DNA from: CAYFJO01 sp964343305
GTDB lineage: Bacteria > Planctomycetota > Planctomycetia > Pirellulales > Pirellulaceae
Assembly (NCBI GenBank): GCA_964343305.1
Contig: CAYFJO010000087.1
Span: forward strand, 1 to 30,840
Direction: 5' to 3'
Length of the DNA stretch: 30,840 bases
The notes under the pieces are model-generated. The model was given only the letters and a program-made list of their open reading frames with translations, made no database searches and was not told the DNA's origin. Below, in pieces: positions 23,135 to 30,840 of this stretch (within the stretch, counting starts at the first letter, position 1; every line of letters starts with the position of its first letter). A program made the position numbers and the translations under genes.

Positions 23135-24583
23135 TCAGCGACTTGTCGGCTTCGTTATCGGGTTCCAAATTGGTGCGATCATTTCCGCGTTAAGTTGCTC
23201 CCATCGGGCGAACAGTTCCTTCAGTTTTTCAGGCTGATTGCTTGCCAAATCCTGAGTTTCGCCAATGTCCTTGGACAAGTTGTAGAGCTGCCACTTGTCG
23301 GAGAAACCTCGTTGCGGATTGCGCAACAGTTTCCAATCACCAACTCGGATCGCGGTTTTCTTGTTCAGTCGCCAAAAAAGTGTTTCGTGTGGAGATCCTT
23401 TTTTATCGCCCGTCAAGAAAGGTAACAAATTCACACCGTCGATTTTTTGCCGTTCCAGGAGCGGGCTTCCCGCTGCTGCGGTAGCAAAGATGTCGAGTGA
23501 AATCACCGGTTGGCGATACACTTTTCCGGCCGGCAGTTTACCCTTCCATCGCACCATGAACGGAATGCGGATACCGCCTTCGTAGACTTGTCCTTTTTCG
23601 CCGCGCAAAGGTCTGTTGCTGGAAGTAAGTTCACGCGTAGGGCCACCATTGTCGCTAAGGAAAAAGACTAACGTGTTTTCGTCGAGTTTCTCATCATGAA
23701 GTTTTTTTAGCACCATTCCCACGCTGTCGTCCAAGTTCGCCAGCATCGCCGCAAAAATGCGACGGTGAATGTCTTCGATGTGAGCAAACTTCTCCATGTA
23801 CGCGTTCGCGCCCTGCAGTGGACTATGGACGGCGTTGTACGCAAGATACAGAAAAAACGGACGGTCTTTGTTTCGATCAATGAAATCCACTGCTTCGCGC
23901 GTGAGTGCGTCGGTCAAATACTCCCGTTCCTCCACTGGTTGTCCGCCACGTAAAATCGGATTGTTCGCGTCATAGGCCGGTTCGTCGTATCCCATATGAG
24001 TCGAGTAGACCAACCGCTGGTCGTTACTGGTCCAGCGTCCTTTCTCACCACCAGGTAACGAGCGACGGCGAAGCATCGTAGTTACTCCACGATACGGCGG
24101 CGGAACGAAATAATGCCCTTCGTGCATAAACCCGAAGAACTCGTCGAAACCGCGACGGTGGGGATGAAATCTCGCATGTCCGCCGAGATGCCACTTTCCA
24201 ATCAACGCCGTCGTATAACCGACATCGTGCAGATGCTTGGCAAGCGTAAGCTCTGACGAAGGCAATCCTGCGTTTGGATCCTCGTTGTGGTGGCCAATCG
24301 GATTGAATTCATAACCGAAGCGGGTTTGATATCGCCCGGTCAATAAACCCGCGCGTGACGCACTACAATACGACGCAGAAACGTAGCCGTCAGTAAAACG
24401 CACTCCATCCGCGGCAATCGAGTCGATATGCGGCGTCGGAATCTGCGAATTGCCTTGGCAACCAAGTTCACCGTAGCCCAAATCATCGGCCAGCAAGACG
24501 ACGATATTCGGCTGCCTTGCGACGGCGCTGCTGCAAATGGCCGTGAGCACAAACACAACAAGCCGAAGACAGGTCCTAGACAT
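23135..24583 (-). CDS. secreted sulfatase (arylsulfatase type)
   Basis: A 482-aa alkaline-phosphatase-fold sulfatase. After a signal peptide (MSRTCLRLVVFVLTAICSSAVA), RQPNIVVLLADDLGYGELGC provides the metal-binding Asp pair. The formylglycine site is YCSASRAGLLTGRY: Cys in a CxAxR context instead of the commoner CxPSR; the C-x-A-x-R form is also accepted by maturases of this family. IGKWHLGGH and FFLSDNGGPTRE are further active-site and metal-binding landmarks. The ATG at 24583 follows GAGG and gives a clean signal peptide; ATG 24607 would overlap the upstream stop by 8 nt. Probably acts on sulfated polysaccharide outside the cytoplasm and pairs with the isomerase-like gene. Confidence 0.92.
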   Translation of the reverse strand: MSRTCLRLVVFVLTAICSSAVARQPNIVVLLADDLGYGELGCQGNSQIPTPHIDSIAADGVRFTDGYVSASYCSASRAGLLTGRYQTRFGYEFNPIGHHNEDPNAGLPSSELTLAKHLHDVGYTTALIGKWHLGGHARFHPHRRGFDEFFGFMHEGHYFVPPPYRGVTTMLRRRSLPGGEKGRWTSNDQRLVYSTHMGYDEPAYDANNPILRGGQPVEEREYLTDALTREAVDFIDRNKDRPFFLYLAYNAVHSPLQGANAYMEKFAHIEDIHRRIFAAMLANLDDSVGMVLKKLHDEKLDENTLVFFLSDNGGPTRELTSSNRPLRGEKGQVYEGGIRIPFMVRWKGKLPAGKVYRQPVISLDIFATAAAGSPLLERQKIDGVNLLPFLTGDKKGSPHETLFWRLNKKTAIRVGDWKLLRNPQRGFSDKWQLYNLSKDIGETQDLASNQPEKLKELFARWEQLNAEMIAPIWNPITKPTSR

Positions 24584-24599
24584 CCTACCTCTGTTTCGA

Positions 24600-25568
24600 T
24601 CAGGCATTATATTCGTTCCGCAACTTCTCTCGCACGCGTACGAGTAGGTCTTTTGTCTTTTTGACACCTTCCATTTGATTGTTGCGGCCTTCCGATTCGA
24701 TTCCTACCCAGCCGCGATAACCGGCGTCCATCACAATCCGCATTATCTTCAGAAAGTCCGTTTCCCTGCCGTCGCTGTCGACGGTGGACCAGGGTTTTGC
24801 ATCATCGAATGCATGCGCCTTTGCACTGACGGCTTTGGCGTACGGCATCAACTCTTGCACACCGAGGTAACGGTCGTACCAAATCCCCTTTTTGCGATCG
24901 ATGCCGAAATTGCCAAAGTCGGGCAGCGTCCCACAACGCGGGTGATCAACCATTTTCATCACGTCCACCAACCACCGCCCGTGAGACGACAGTCCGCCGT
25001 GGTTTTCTACAATTACGTTGATGTCGTGCTTGGCGCCAAACTCAGTCAGCTTTCGCAAACCGTCGGCGGCAAGTTTCGCTTGTTCCTCGTAGCTGAGTTT
25101 CGCGTTGCTGCGAGCGTTCACGCGAATCGAATGACACCCCAAGAACTCGGCAGCTTCGACCCATTTGTAATGATTTTCCACAGCCTGCATACGTTTGGCT
25201 TTTTCCTGCTCACCAAGATTGCCTTCGCGGTCAATCATGATCAATAGACTCTGCACGCCTTCGTCGGCCGCACGTTCTTTCATTTCGGCAAGATATTTCT
25301 GGTCATCGGCTTTATCGATGAAGAATTGATTAACGTACTCGACCGCATCGATGTCGAAACCGCGAGCGGTCTTGGCGAAATCAAGATTGTCCAGGTGCGG
25401 TTCTTCACGTTTAAAGAAACGGCGGTTGAGAGACCATTGGGCCAGTGAGATTTTGTAGAGGGGTTGCCTCGCTCTTTTCTCCTGAGCAACGAGCAGCGAG
25501 GAAGCGGCGATCGCTGTCATTGCGGACGCGGAGGTTTGCAAAAACTGACGCCTGTGTTGTTTGGACAT
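24600..25568 (-). CDS. Tat-exported sugar phosphate isomerase/epimerase-like (TIM barrel)
   Basis: A 322-aa protein of the AP-endonuclease-2/xylose isomerase-like superfamily. The N-terminal Tat-type signal is QHRRQFLQTSASAMTA. Barrel landmarks include the VNARSN strand (about 152-157), the acidic strand NVIVENHGGLSSHG (about 186-199), PDFGNFG (metal-site Asp and Gly-rich turn), and the final WVGIESEG strand (metal-site Glu). The length fits. Substrate is not known. Its stop (24600) lies within a few bases of possible sulfatase starts, so the two genes form one transcription unit. The Tat signal suggests periplasmic carbohydrate processing in step with the sulfatase. Confidence 0.85.
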   Translation of the reverse strand: MSKQHRRQFLQTSASAMTAIAASSLLVAQEKRARQPLYKISLAQWSLNRRFFKREEPHLDNLDFAKTARGFDIDAVEYVNQFFIDKADDQKYLAEMKERAADEGVQSLLIMIDREGNLGEQEKAKRMQAVENHYKWVEAAEFLGCHSIRVNARSNAKLSYEEQAKLAADGLRKLTEFGAKHDINVIVENHGGLSSHGRWLVDVMKMVDHPRCGTLPDFGNFGIDRKKGIWYDRYLGVQELMPYAKAVSAKAHAFDDAKPWSTVDSDGRETDFLKIMRIVMDAGYRGWVGIESEGRNNQMEGVKKTKDLLVRVREKLRNEYNA

Positions 25569-25601
25569 GGTGTAACTCCGTAGTTATCGATGCGTACAAT
25601 T

Positions 25602-25701
25602 NNNNNNNNNNNNNNNNNNNNNNNNNNNNNNNNNNNNNNNNNNNNNNNNNNNNNNNNNNNNNNNNNNNNNNNNNNNNNNNNNNNNNNNNNNNNNNNNNNN
25701 N
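25602..25701. other. assembly gap (100 Ns)
   Basis: Exactly 100 undetermined bases, a scaffold placeholder of unknown true length. The promoter region of the isomerase-sulfatase unit and the downstream end of the ABC exporter unit border it, so genes may be missing here. Confidence 0.98.
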
Positions 25702-25776
25702 TAATTATAACGCGTGGCCGCCACGGTTTTGCCGTTTAGACATAATTCGTTGCGTCGCAAGAAAAGCCAGTCAACA

Positions 25777-27477
25777 CTATGACATAGCTGGTACGTCCTG
25801 GCTGGGGTCAAAACCGCGATACACGCGCGCCAAAAGCAAGGTTGTGGCTGCGGCCGCCGCGCAGGTCGCAAGACATGTTCCCGTGACGAATAGAATGGCT
25901 GAACACGTCCAGACATTGTCAGGTGTTAAGTACGATGCAAGATGTTTCGAAACCAGAGCCCACCCGAGAAAGAGTGCGAGGGAGACCGCGAATAATATTC
26001 CTTTGGCGGTAAACGTCAGAATAGACCGTAGGAATACATCGAGTCCTTCTTGGTTCATGCGATAGGGATAGAGCATGAAGACTAAATTCTCAAAAGCGAA
26101 CACAGATACGTTGATCGGCACTAATACGATTAGCGCTGCTACGAAGAAATACAAATCGAATGGTTTCACTAACATGGTTGCGACCAACACCGCCATTTGA
26201 AATAGGGTGCTGAGCAGAACGGGAACCGCCAACTGGCCGATGGTCACAGCGGTCGGGCTGATTGGAAGCGATTTGATGACACTCAGCCGGTCGACGTCCC
26301 GCCGGAAATCGAATTTCAGCGCGGTCGGGAGCAGGACGAAGGTGTAGAAAATAAGGCTGCCGAGAATCTGAATCAACATGACCACTCCACTTTGTGGAGT
26401 CAGCAGCGTGATGCACGACAGGACTGCCGGTAGGAGCAGCGAAATCGCAACCGACGTTCGGTAATGAAATGCTCCCAATAATTGACGCCACGCCAAGATA
26501 CCGGCACCCCCAAATCGATAGGGCATTCGAATTGATCGATGGCTGTCACGGATGGTCCGTACGTCCTTACAGGTTTCAGTATCCAAGCGCTGGAAGCGTT
26601 CACGTTCCGCGGTAACTCGTCTTCGCAAGAACAGCCGGTCGAACCAAACGACCACCTTCACCATAGCGAACACCAACAAACCAGCGAGCAGCGAACAGCC
26701 GATCGATCCGACTGAAACGGTCGTTGCCAGGATGACCTGGCCAAATACGTGAAAGGGCAGCATGGCTAAGATGCCAATCCAGGTCATACGAAGATCCGCC
26801 AGCGAACTGCCAAATCGTGACAATAGAACTAGCGAGGCGGGACCTGAACTCCAGCTCGATCGATCAGCAAAAAGAAGCGAACTCACGAGCGCACTAGCCA
26901 CGCATGCTCCAGCGATCGTCAGTATCGCCACGCGAAAACGAAGAAACGCACTTCGTGACAATCCGTAGGCCATGATTTCAACGACCATTCGCACCAGGTC
27001 CACGAAGATCAGCCCCATGAACATGCCCAAGAATCCAGCTACCCAGATACTCAAGTCTGGCAACATCACCAGCGAAAAACATGCTGCCTTCGCCACGGCC
27101 GCAAAGCCGATGGAGGCCAGACGATACATGACGAGTTCGCACCGGGATAACGGTGCACCTCCCAGCAGCTCTTTCTCCGTCTCTGTCCACTCGAAAGGTA
27201 CAATTGGTGCACGACAGGCGATCTTTAGCACATGCCATAGCGTGTATGCCAGCAAACCGAGTGGTAGCCAAACTTGGAGTTTCTCCGCATCAGCGGGTTC
27301 GCGAAGTAGCAGACCTAAAACAGCTTGACCTAACCAGACAACTGTGAGAAGTACGGCGACGATTGACAAGACCATTCGTCGCGGTCTGCCGAATCCACGC
27401 ACAATACGGGCCAGTTTTGCTGCGGCTTGATAGCGCAGTAGTTTCAACACTGCCGGATGTAGTCGGAAGAAGTTCAT
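25777..27477 (-). CDS. ABC-2 type exporter permease (putative ABC_export family)
   Basis: A 566-aa polytopic membrane protein with about ten to twelve hydrophobic helices, for example LSIVAVLLTVVWLGQAVLG (38-56), CFSLVMLPDLSIWVAGFLG, and ISLLLPAVLSCITLL. The segment CRAPIVPFEWTETEKELLGG (about 88-107) matches the family hallmark in which a PFxxxE motif is followed by a membrane-edge loop (in PF16962-type exporters). The ATPase gene lies upstream in the same orientation, 75 nt away. Substrate is unknown. The gene ends only 75 nt from the assembly gap. Confidence 0.8.
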   Translation of the reverse strand: MNFFRLHPAVLKLLRYQAAAKLARIVRGFGRPRRMVLSIVAVLLTVVWLGQAVLGLLLREPADAEKLQVWLPLGLLAYTLWHVLKIACRAPIVPFEWTETEKELLGGAPLSRCELVMYRLASIGFAAVAKAACFSLVMLPDLSIWVAGFLGMFMGLIFVDLVRMVVEIMAYGLSRSAFLRFRVAILTIAGACVASALVSSLLFADRSSWSSGPASLVLLSRFGSSLADLRMTWIGILAMLPFHVFGQVILATTVSVGSIGCSLLAGLLVFAMVKVVVWFDRLFLRRRVTAERERFQRLDTETCKDVRTIRDSHRSIRMPYRFGGAGILAWRQLLGAFHYRTSVAISLLLPAVLSCITLLTPQSGVVMLIQILGSLIFYTFVLLPTALKFDFRRDVDRLSVIKSLPISPTAVTIGQLAVPVLLSTLFQMAVLVATMLVKPFDLYFFVAALIVLVPINVSVFAFENLVFMLYPYRMNQEGLDVFLRSILTFTAKGILFAVSLALFLGWALVSKHLASYLTPDNVWTCSAILFVTGTCLATCAAAAATTLLLARVYRGFDPSQDVPAMS

Positions 27478-27552
27478 CGAAGGATTTGCGTTGTTGCTTT
27501 AGAGGTCAAATGTCGATTTATCAACTCAGTATTGTGCCGACGACTGCGCAAA

Positions 27553-28326
27553 CTATGAACAAGGTTCGCCCGCCATCGCATGCTGAGATAACTCTAGCGA
27601 CGGTGTGTCACTTTCGATTGCTTGAAAGAAAATGTCTTCAAGCGTCTCATCTGGCTTGCCTGCAAACGTCGATCGAAGATCTTCAATGGTCCCGGAAAAA
27701 CGTCTGCGTCCGACGTCCATGATCAAAACGTGAGTGCAAATATCCTCGACCATGGCCAAAAGGTGCGAACTGATAATCACTGCCGTACCTTTTTCGGCGT
27801 GTTCTGCGATCGACTGTTTGAGAACGCGAATGCCTCGGGGATCGAGGCCCGTCATGGGCTCATCCAGAAGCAGAGCTTGCGGTTCGTGAATATAGGCACA
27901 GCAGATGGCTAACTTCTGTCGCATTCCACGTGAAAGGTCCGCGGCCTTGGTATGGCGTTTGGCCTCCAGGTCGAATGCGTTTAGCAAATGGGTGATCTTC
28001 TCAATCGGCTGATCGACGCCATAGACGCAGCCGGTGAATGCCAAATGTTGTTCCACTGTCAGATCATGAAACAACTGCGGATCATCGGGTACGTATGCCG
28101 TTCGCTGCTTCACTTCAATCGGATCGATTTCCAAGTCCAAGTCGGCGATACGCAATTCGCCGCAACTGGCCGGAATAATCCCAGCCAGTGCTCGCAGCGT
28201 TGTGGTCTTTCCAGCGCCGTTTGGCCCTACCAATCCTAAGACCTGGCCGGGCTCAACATGGAACGACAAATGAGCCACGGCGATGGTTGAATCATATGCT
28301 TTGCAAAAATCGGTAACGTCGATCAT
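27553..28326 (-). CDS. ABC transporter ATP-binding protein
   Basis: A 257-aa ATPase subunit. Walker A is GPNGAGKTTT (34-43), the signature is LSRGMRQKL (about 129-137), Walker B is ALLLDEPMTGLD (about 149-160), and the H-loop is in ISSHLL (about 185-190). This form (nucleotide binding followed by a short C-terminal region) matches the ABC-2 exporter ATPases. GGAGAGAG lies 8-9 nt before the ATG at 28326. It drives the permease encoded downstream; export of a lipid, peptide or drug is possible, and the substrate is not indicated. Confidence 0.93.
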   Translation of the reverse strand: MIDVTDFCKAYDSTIAVAHLSFHVEPGQVLGLVGPNGAGKTTTLRALAGIIPASCGELRIADLDLEIDPIEVKQRTAYVPDDPQLFHDLTVEQHLAFTGCVYGVDQPIEKITHLLNAFDLEAKRHTKAADLSRGMRQKLAICCAYIHEPQALLLDEPMTGLDPRGIRVLKQSIAEHAEKGTAVIISSHLLAMVEDICTHVLIMDVGRRRFSGTIEDLRSTFAGKPDETLEDIFFQAIESDTPSLELSQHAMAGEPCS

Positions 28327-28582
28327 CAGGACTCTCTCCGATCGTCAAGACCACACAACTTATTCAATAATCTAGCTCATCGCTCTTGGCCAACGGTGGC
28401 GATCACGTGGAAACTCGTGCGAATCGCTACATTCGTTAGGATGTACAGCCGACAGCGTCAGCGCGATGATCCGACGCAAACTAGCTGGCGCGATTGGCGG
28501 AGGTTACCGGCCCGCCCACTGCGCTATTAGCACGCCCAAATAACACTGTCGGATGGGTCTCTGCGGCGAGAGAGAAACTGGT
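28327..28582. other. non-coding region upstream of the ABC ATPase
   Basis: About 260 nt up to the start of the next promoter; 327 nt separate the ATPase start from the 68-aa ORF. I see weak minus-strand boxes for the ATPase (TATTGA with TTGGCC 18 bp upstream, 28364-28393) and no gene or strong repeat. Confidence 0.4.
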
Positions 28583-28611
28583 TAGACACGCTAGTGTTTA
28601 ATGAGTATTAT
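28583..28611 (+). promoter_or_regulatory. sigma70-type promoter at the head of the 28.6-30.8 kb operon
   Basis: TAGACA (28583-28588, 5/6 match) and TATTAT (28606-28611, 5/6 match) have an ideal 17-bp spacer, with an imperfect dyad ACAC-GCTA-GTGT at 28586-28597 across the -35 edge that could bind a regulator. Confidence 0.55.
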
Positions 28612-28653
28612 GGCCTCCGCCCATCCCTGTATAGAAAATGCAAGGAACCAGCC

Positions 28654-28860
28654 ATGTCGCCCGTCGAGCTGACGCCGCCCGATTGGGGCGCCGGCAGCAA
28701 CGAGAAATGCGGCAAGGCCGTCTTCGCCGACAAAGAAGATCCAGACTATCAAACGATTTTGGCCACCTTTAGTACCGTCACCGAAGAACTCGCGGAGCGC
28801 GCCCGCATGGACATGAATGGAGGCAAGCCGGCGGAGAACGTCTCGCGGTCGAGTCAATAG
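28654..28860 (+). CDS. 68-aa ORF resembling the C-terminus of HzsA-related proteins
   Basis: ATG at 28654 follows AAGGA by 7 nt, and a promoter lies 43 nt upstream. The peptide reads MSPVELTPPDWGAGSNEKCG at its start, and the segment GKAVFADKEDPDYQTIL followed by ELAERARMDM is similar to the end of the large planctomycete HzsA-related proteins (DPDYxxLLA, then a RFDMPGFRP-type segment). Their tail usually continues about ten residues further; here it is altered to MDMNGGKPAENVSRSSQ. It is either the remnant of a larger gene that now sits behind a functional promoter, or a short protein derived from one. The stop is 12 nt before the next gene, whose ribosome site overlaps it. Confidence 0.5.
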   Translation: MSPVELTPPDWGAGSNEKCGKAVFADKEDPDYQTILATFSTVTEELAERARMDMNGGKPAENVSRSSQ

Positions 28861-28872
28861 GAGAGAAAAACT

Positions 28873-30393
28873 GTGAAAAGAATCGGTCTACTACTACTAA
28901 TGCTCGCGCTCAACTCCGTCGCCACGGTGGGGCGCTGCGCGGAAGACACCCTATGGCAGCAAGCGAGAGAGTCTGGGCGGATCGCCAGCTATTCGCTAAG
29001 CAAAGTCCAACGCTGGTTGCACGAAGTCGCCCTGAAGAAGATTGAACCCGACACCGGTCTCTATCATCCCGACGGTCGCTTCAACTATCAGGATGCCTGG
29101 GCCGACTGCTATCCGTTTCTGCTCTGGGCCGCTTGGGCCACCGACCAGGAGGCGCTCGACGGGCCAATTCGCAAAGCCCTGCACGCGGAGATCAAGCATT
29201 GCGACAAGGACTTTTTCAAGGATCCCAAGAACGCATTCGGCGGTAGTGAATACGTCAAGGACGGCCTGATCGCGATCGTCGAAGTGACCGGCAAAGACGA
29301 ATGGTTCGATCGCATGAAGGCCATCGAGGACGATATCTGGTCCCACCCCACGATCGACACGCCATACGGTAAGATCCCCTCGACCAACATCGAGATCAAC
29401 GGCGAACAGATCCAGGTGCTGGCGCGGCTCTACACGATGACCGGCGAGAAGAAGTATCTCGAGTGGGCCGAGCGACTCGCGGACTACTATTTGCTGCCCG
29501 GCAGTTTTGTGCCGACGCGGCTGCGCGACCATGGCTGCGAGATCATCGGCGGGCTTGGCCTGCTGTTGGGCGTCGAGTCGGAGCACAACCCGGAGAAGGC
29601 CAAGGTCTATCTGCCGCTGATGAAGAAAATGATGGATACCGTCCTCGAAAAGGGGACCAACGCGGACGGCATCATGTTCGACACGCTAGGCAATCCCAAC
29701 AGCCGGCTGAGTGACGGCTGGGGATACAACTATGTGGCGTATCTCTGTTACGACACGGTTGCGGGTAAGCCGGTCTATCGCAAGCATGTCGAGCAGACGT
29801 TGCGCAACCTCTCGAAACCGGCATACAAGAATCGCCTCTGGGAAGGGCGTTCGATCGACGGCTATGCCGATTCGATCGAGGGCGGGCTCTATCTGATGAA
29901 TCGGCTGCCGGTGGCCGAGGGGCTCGCTTGGGCCGACCAGGAAATAGCCGCCAACGTGGCCCGCTCGACCGAGCCGCTGAAGACGGCCAAGCTCTGGGGC
30001 ACGATGAAACTCGAATCGAACGGCGTGCGAACCACGATCATGCACGCCCTGATGCACACGCGAGGTCTGCGGGCGCGCCCCTGGCGACAGGACCTGACGC
30101 TCGGCGCCAGCGAGACGAACGAGGGGCTGGCGGTGGTCTTGAAGGCCGAAAACTCCTGGTCGGGGAAACTGCTCTTCGACGTTCCCCGACATCGGCTCAT
30201 CATGGGCTTCGAGCATGATTGGCCGAGGATGAACACGATGCCCGAATGGTTCACGGTCGAGCCAGACACCAAATATGTGGTGAAAGACCACAGCAACGGA
30301 ACCGAAACGTCTTACACCGGCAAGCAACTCCACGCGGGCCTTGATGTTGCTCTGTCGGCCGGAGAGGAGACGCGGCTATCAATCACGCGATGA
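28873..30393 (+). CDS. secreted alpha/alpha-toroid protein, glycosidase-like
   Basis: A 506-aa protein starting at GTG 28873, with AGGAGAG 7-8 nt upstream. Signal peptide MKRIGLLLLMLALNSVATVG (cleavage near RCAED). The body contains repeated pairs of helices rich in Trp/Tyr/Leu, as in six-hairpin glycosidases and related (alpha/alpha)6 proteins: FNYQDAWADCYPFLLWAAW, KKYLEWAERLADYYLLPGS, DGWGYNYVAYLCYD, and DGYADSIEGGLYLMNRLP. A C-terminal beta region (about 410-506) ends in ETRLSITR. Acidic pairs in the helical core (DAWADC, DSIEGG) could be catalytic. Family unclear (GH88/GH105/GH127-like folds are options). The base composition is GC-richer than upstream genes. Confidence 0.6.
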   Translation: MKRIGLLLLMLALNSVATVGRCAEDTLWQQARESGRIASYSLSKVQRWLHEVALKKIEPDTGLYHPDGRFNYQDAWADCYPFLLWAAWATDQEALDGPIRKALHAEIKHCDKDFFKDPKNAFGGSEYVKDGLIAIVEVTGKDEWFDRMKAIEDDIWSHPTIDTPYGKIPSTNIEINGEQIQVLARLYTMTGEKKYLEWAERLADYYLLPGSFVPTRLRDHGCEIIGGLGLLLGVESEHNPEKAKVYLPLMKKMMDTVLEKGTNADGIMFDTLGNPNSRLSDGWGYNYVAYLCYDTVAGKPVYRKHVEQTLRNLSKPAYKNRLWEGRSIDGYADSIEGGLYLMNRLPVAEGLAWADQEIAANVARSTEPLKTAKLWGTMKLESNGVRTTIMHALMHTRGLRARPWRQDLTLGASETNEGLAVVLKAENSWSGKLLFDVPRHRLIMGFEHDWPRMNTMPEWFTVEPDTKYVVKDHSNGTETSYTGKQLHAGLDVALSAGEETRLSITR

Positions 30394-30561
30394 GTGGGCG
30401 CGAAGGGAACCAACGCATGTGGATTCAGGAAACCTCCGGCATGACGGCTTTCCAGCACGGCTTCCCGTCCCAAAGGTCCTTGGCAGAGACTCCTGCTCAG
30501 CGGACAATGACTCGCATCAGCCCCGATCAATCTCGACAGCCGAACGCAAAGGAGTTACCCG

Positions 30562-30840
30562 ATGAGCCACCAGAGCGACCGCCGGAACTTCCTGAAACAG
30601 GGAATGGCTGCGGGCATCTGCGCCGGTAGTTGGGCGCACACGGCCCCGGGCAAGTCACCCAACGGCAAGATTCACCATGCAGCGATTGGCGTAGGCGGAA
30701 AGGGTTGGTCCGACGTCATGGCGTTCGCGTCGCACCCCCAGGTCGTGATCGCGGCGGTGTGTGACGTCGACACGGTGCGCATGCGCCGAGCCACTCAGCA
30801 ATTCCCTCAGGCCCGTCCGTACCAGGACTGGCGCGAACTG
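30562..30840 (+). CDS. Gfo/Idh/MocA family oxidoreductase, N-terminal part (runs off the window)
   Basis: The frame from ATG 30562 is open to the last base (93 codons). GGAG lies 8 nt upstream. The twin-arginine signal is SDRRNFLKQGMAAG (5-18). A Rossmann motif HAAIGVGGKGWSD (41-53) is followed by VIAAVCDVD, the usual end of the second strand with its acidic residue. This is the second such oxidoreductase in the window and is not a close copy of the first. It lies downstream of the glycosidase-like protein in the same orientation, which fits a carbohydrate-processing operon. Confidence 0.88.
   Translation, partial: MSHQSDRRNFLKQGMAAGICAGSWAHTAPGKSPNGKIHHAAIGVGGKGWSDVMAFASHPQVVIAAVCDVDTVRMRRATQQFPQARPYQDWREL

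Noticed and set aside
22938..23168. 76-codon minus-strand frame after the sulfatase
   Set aside because: Starts with TTG inside the sulfatase end, has no ribosome site, and shows no domain or composition typical of a gene.
25445..26065. 206-codon frame reading through the N gap
   Set aside because: The frame exists only because Ns have no stop codons; its flanks are shadows of the isomerase and permease genes.
1..30840. CRISPR arrays, rRNA or tRNA genes
   Set aside because: No regularly spaced direct repeats of 23-40 nt and no cloverleaf or rRNA-like sequence were recognised by eye.

Overview
The window looks like a chromosomal piece of a planctomycete (Pirellulales-like), probably from a draft or metagenome assembly, since 100 N bases at 25602-25701 mark a scaffold gap. 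The lineage call rests on gene content: a Ser/Thr kinase-TM-TPR protein, two Tat-exported Gfo/Idh/MocA proteins, a sulfatase next to a Tat-exported sugar isomerase-like protein, a TIGR03067-like secreted protein, and a MurB/FtsQ-like pair. I see no rRNA, tRNA, CRISPR array or complete transposon.

Region by region. 1-2063: end of a cell-wall/division cluster (murB, then an FtsQ-like POTRA protein). 2124-3266: a promoter-like box, an unannotated 32-codon ORF and a membrane-anchored SGNH hydrolase, joined by a TAGAGTG stop/start junction. 3418-6648: receptor-like Ser/Thr kinase with TPR repeats, then a secreted secretin-N/STN-like protein with a good sigma70-type promoter. 6948-7704: a RelB/Phd-RelE/ParE type toxin-antitoxin pair, followed with ATGA overlap by a frameshifted DUF4272-like gene. 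7722-10607: Gfo/Idh/MocA oxidoreductase, a Gln-rich secreted protein and a conserved-looking hypothetical, with REP-like palindromes between them.

10692-15049 (minus strand) is the most interesting block. It is a four-gene set: a zinc-ribbon/ExbB-TolQ-MotA-type channel protein with a coiled-coil tail, two different ExbD/MotB-like single-TM proteins, and a zinc-ribbon multi-TM protein. Only one of the two ExbD-like proteins has an Asp at the proton-carrying position (residue 19); the other has Ser there. Divergent from it lies a gene (15248-16111) with an SH3-like N-terminus and three near-identical copies of a KMSVxEMLAAARG motif in a low-complexity Ala/Pro/Lys tail.

16234-20969: secreted cyclase-family protein, TIGR03067-like protein (convergent, with an 18-bp perfect palindrome between them), exo-sialidase-like BNR protein, MsrB, a membrane-anchored hypothetical, LemA and a doubtful small CxxC protein. 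21033-22433: an orphan VirD4/TraG-type coupling ATPase without the usual N-terminal membrane helices. 22473-25568: small multi-TM protein, sulfatase and sugar isomerase-like protein (overlapping genes). 25777-28326: ABC-2 type exporter (permease and ATPase). 28583-30840: a new plus-strand operon with a good promoter: a 68-aa ORF resembling the C-terminus of large planctomycete HzsA-related proteins, a secreted alpha/alpha-toroid (glycosidase-like) protein, and a Gfo/Idh/MocA gene that runs off the window end.
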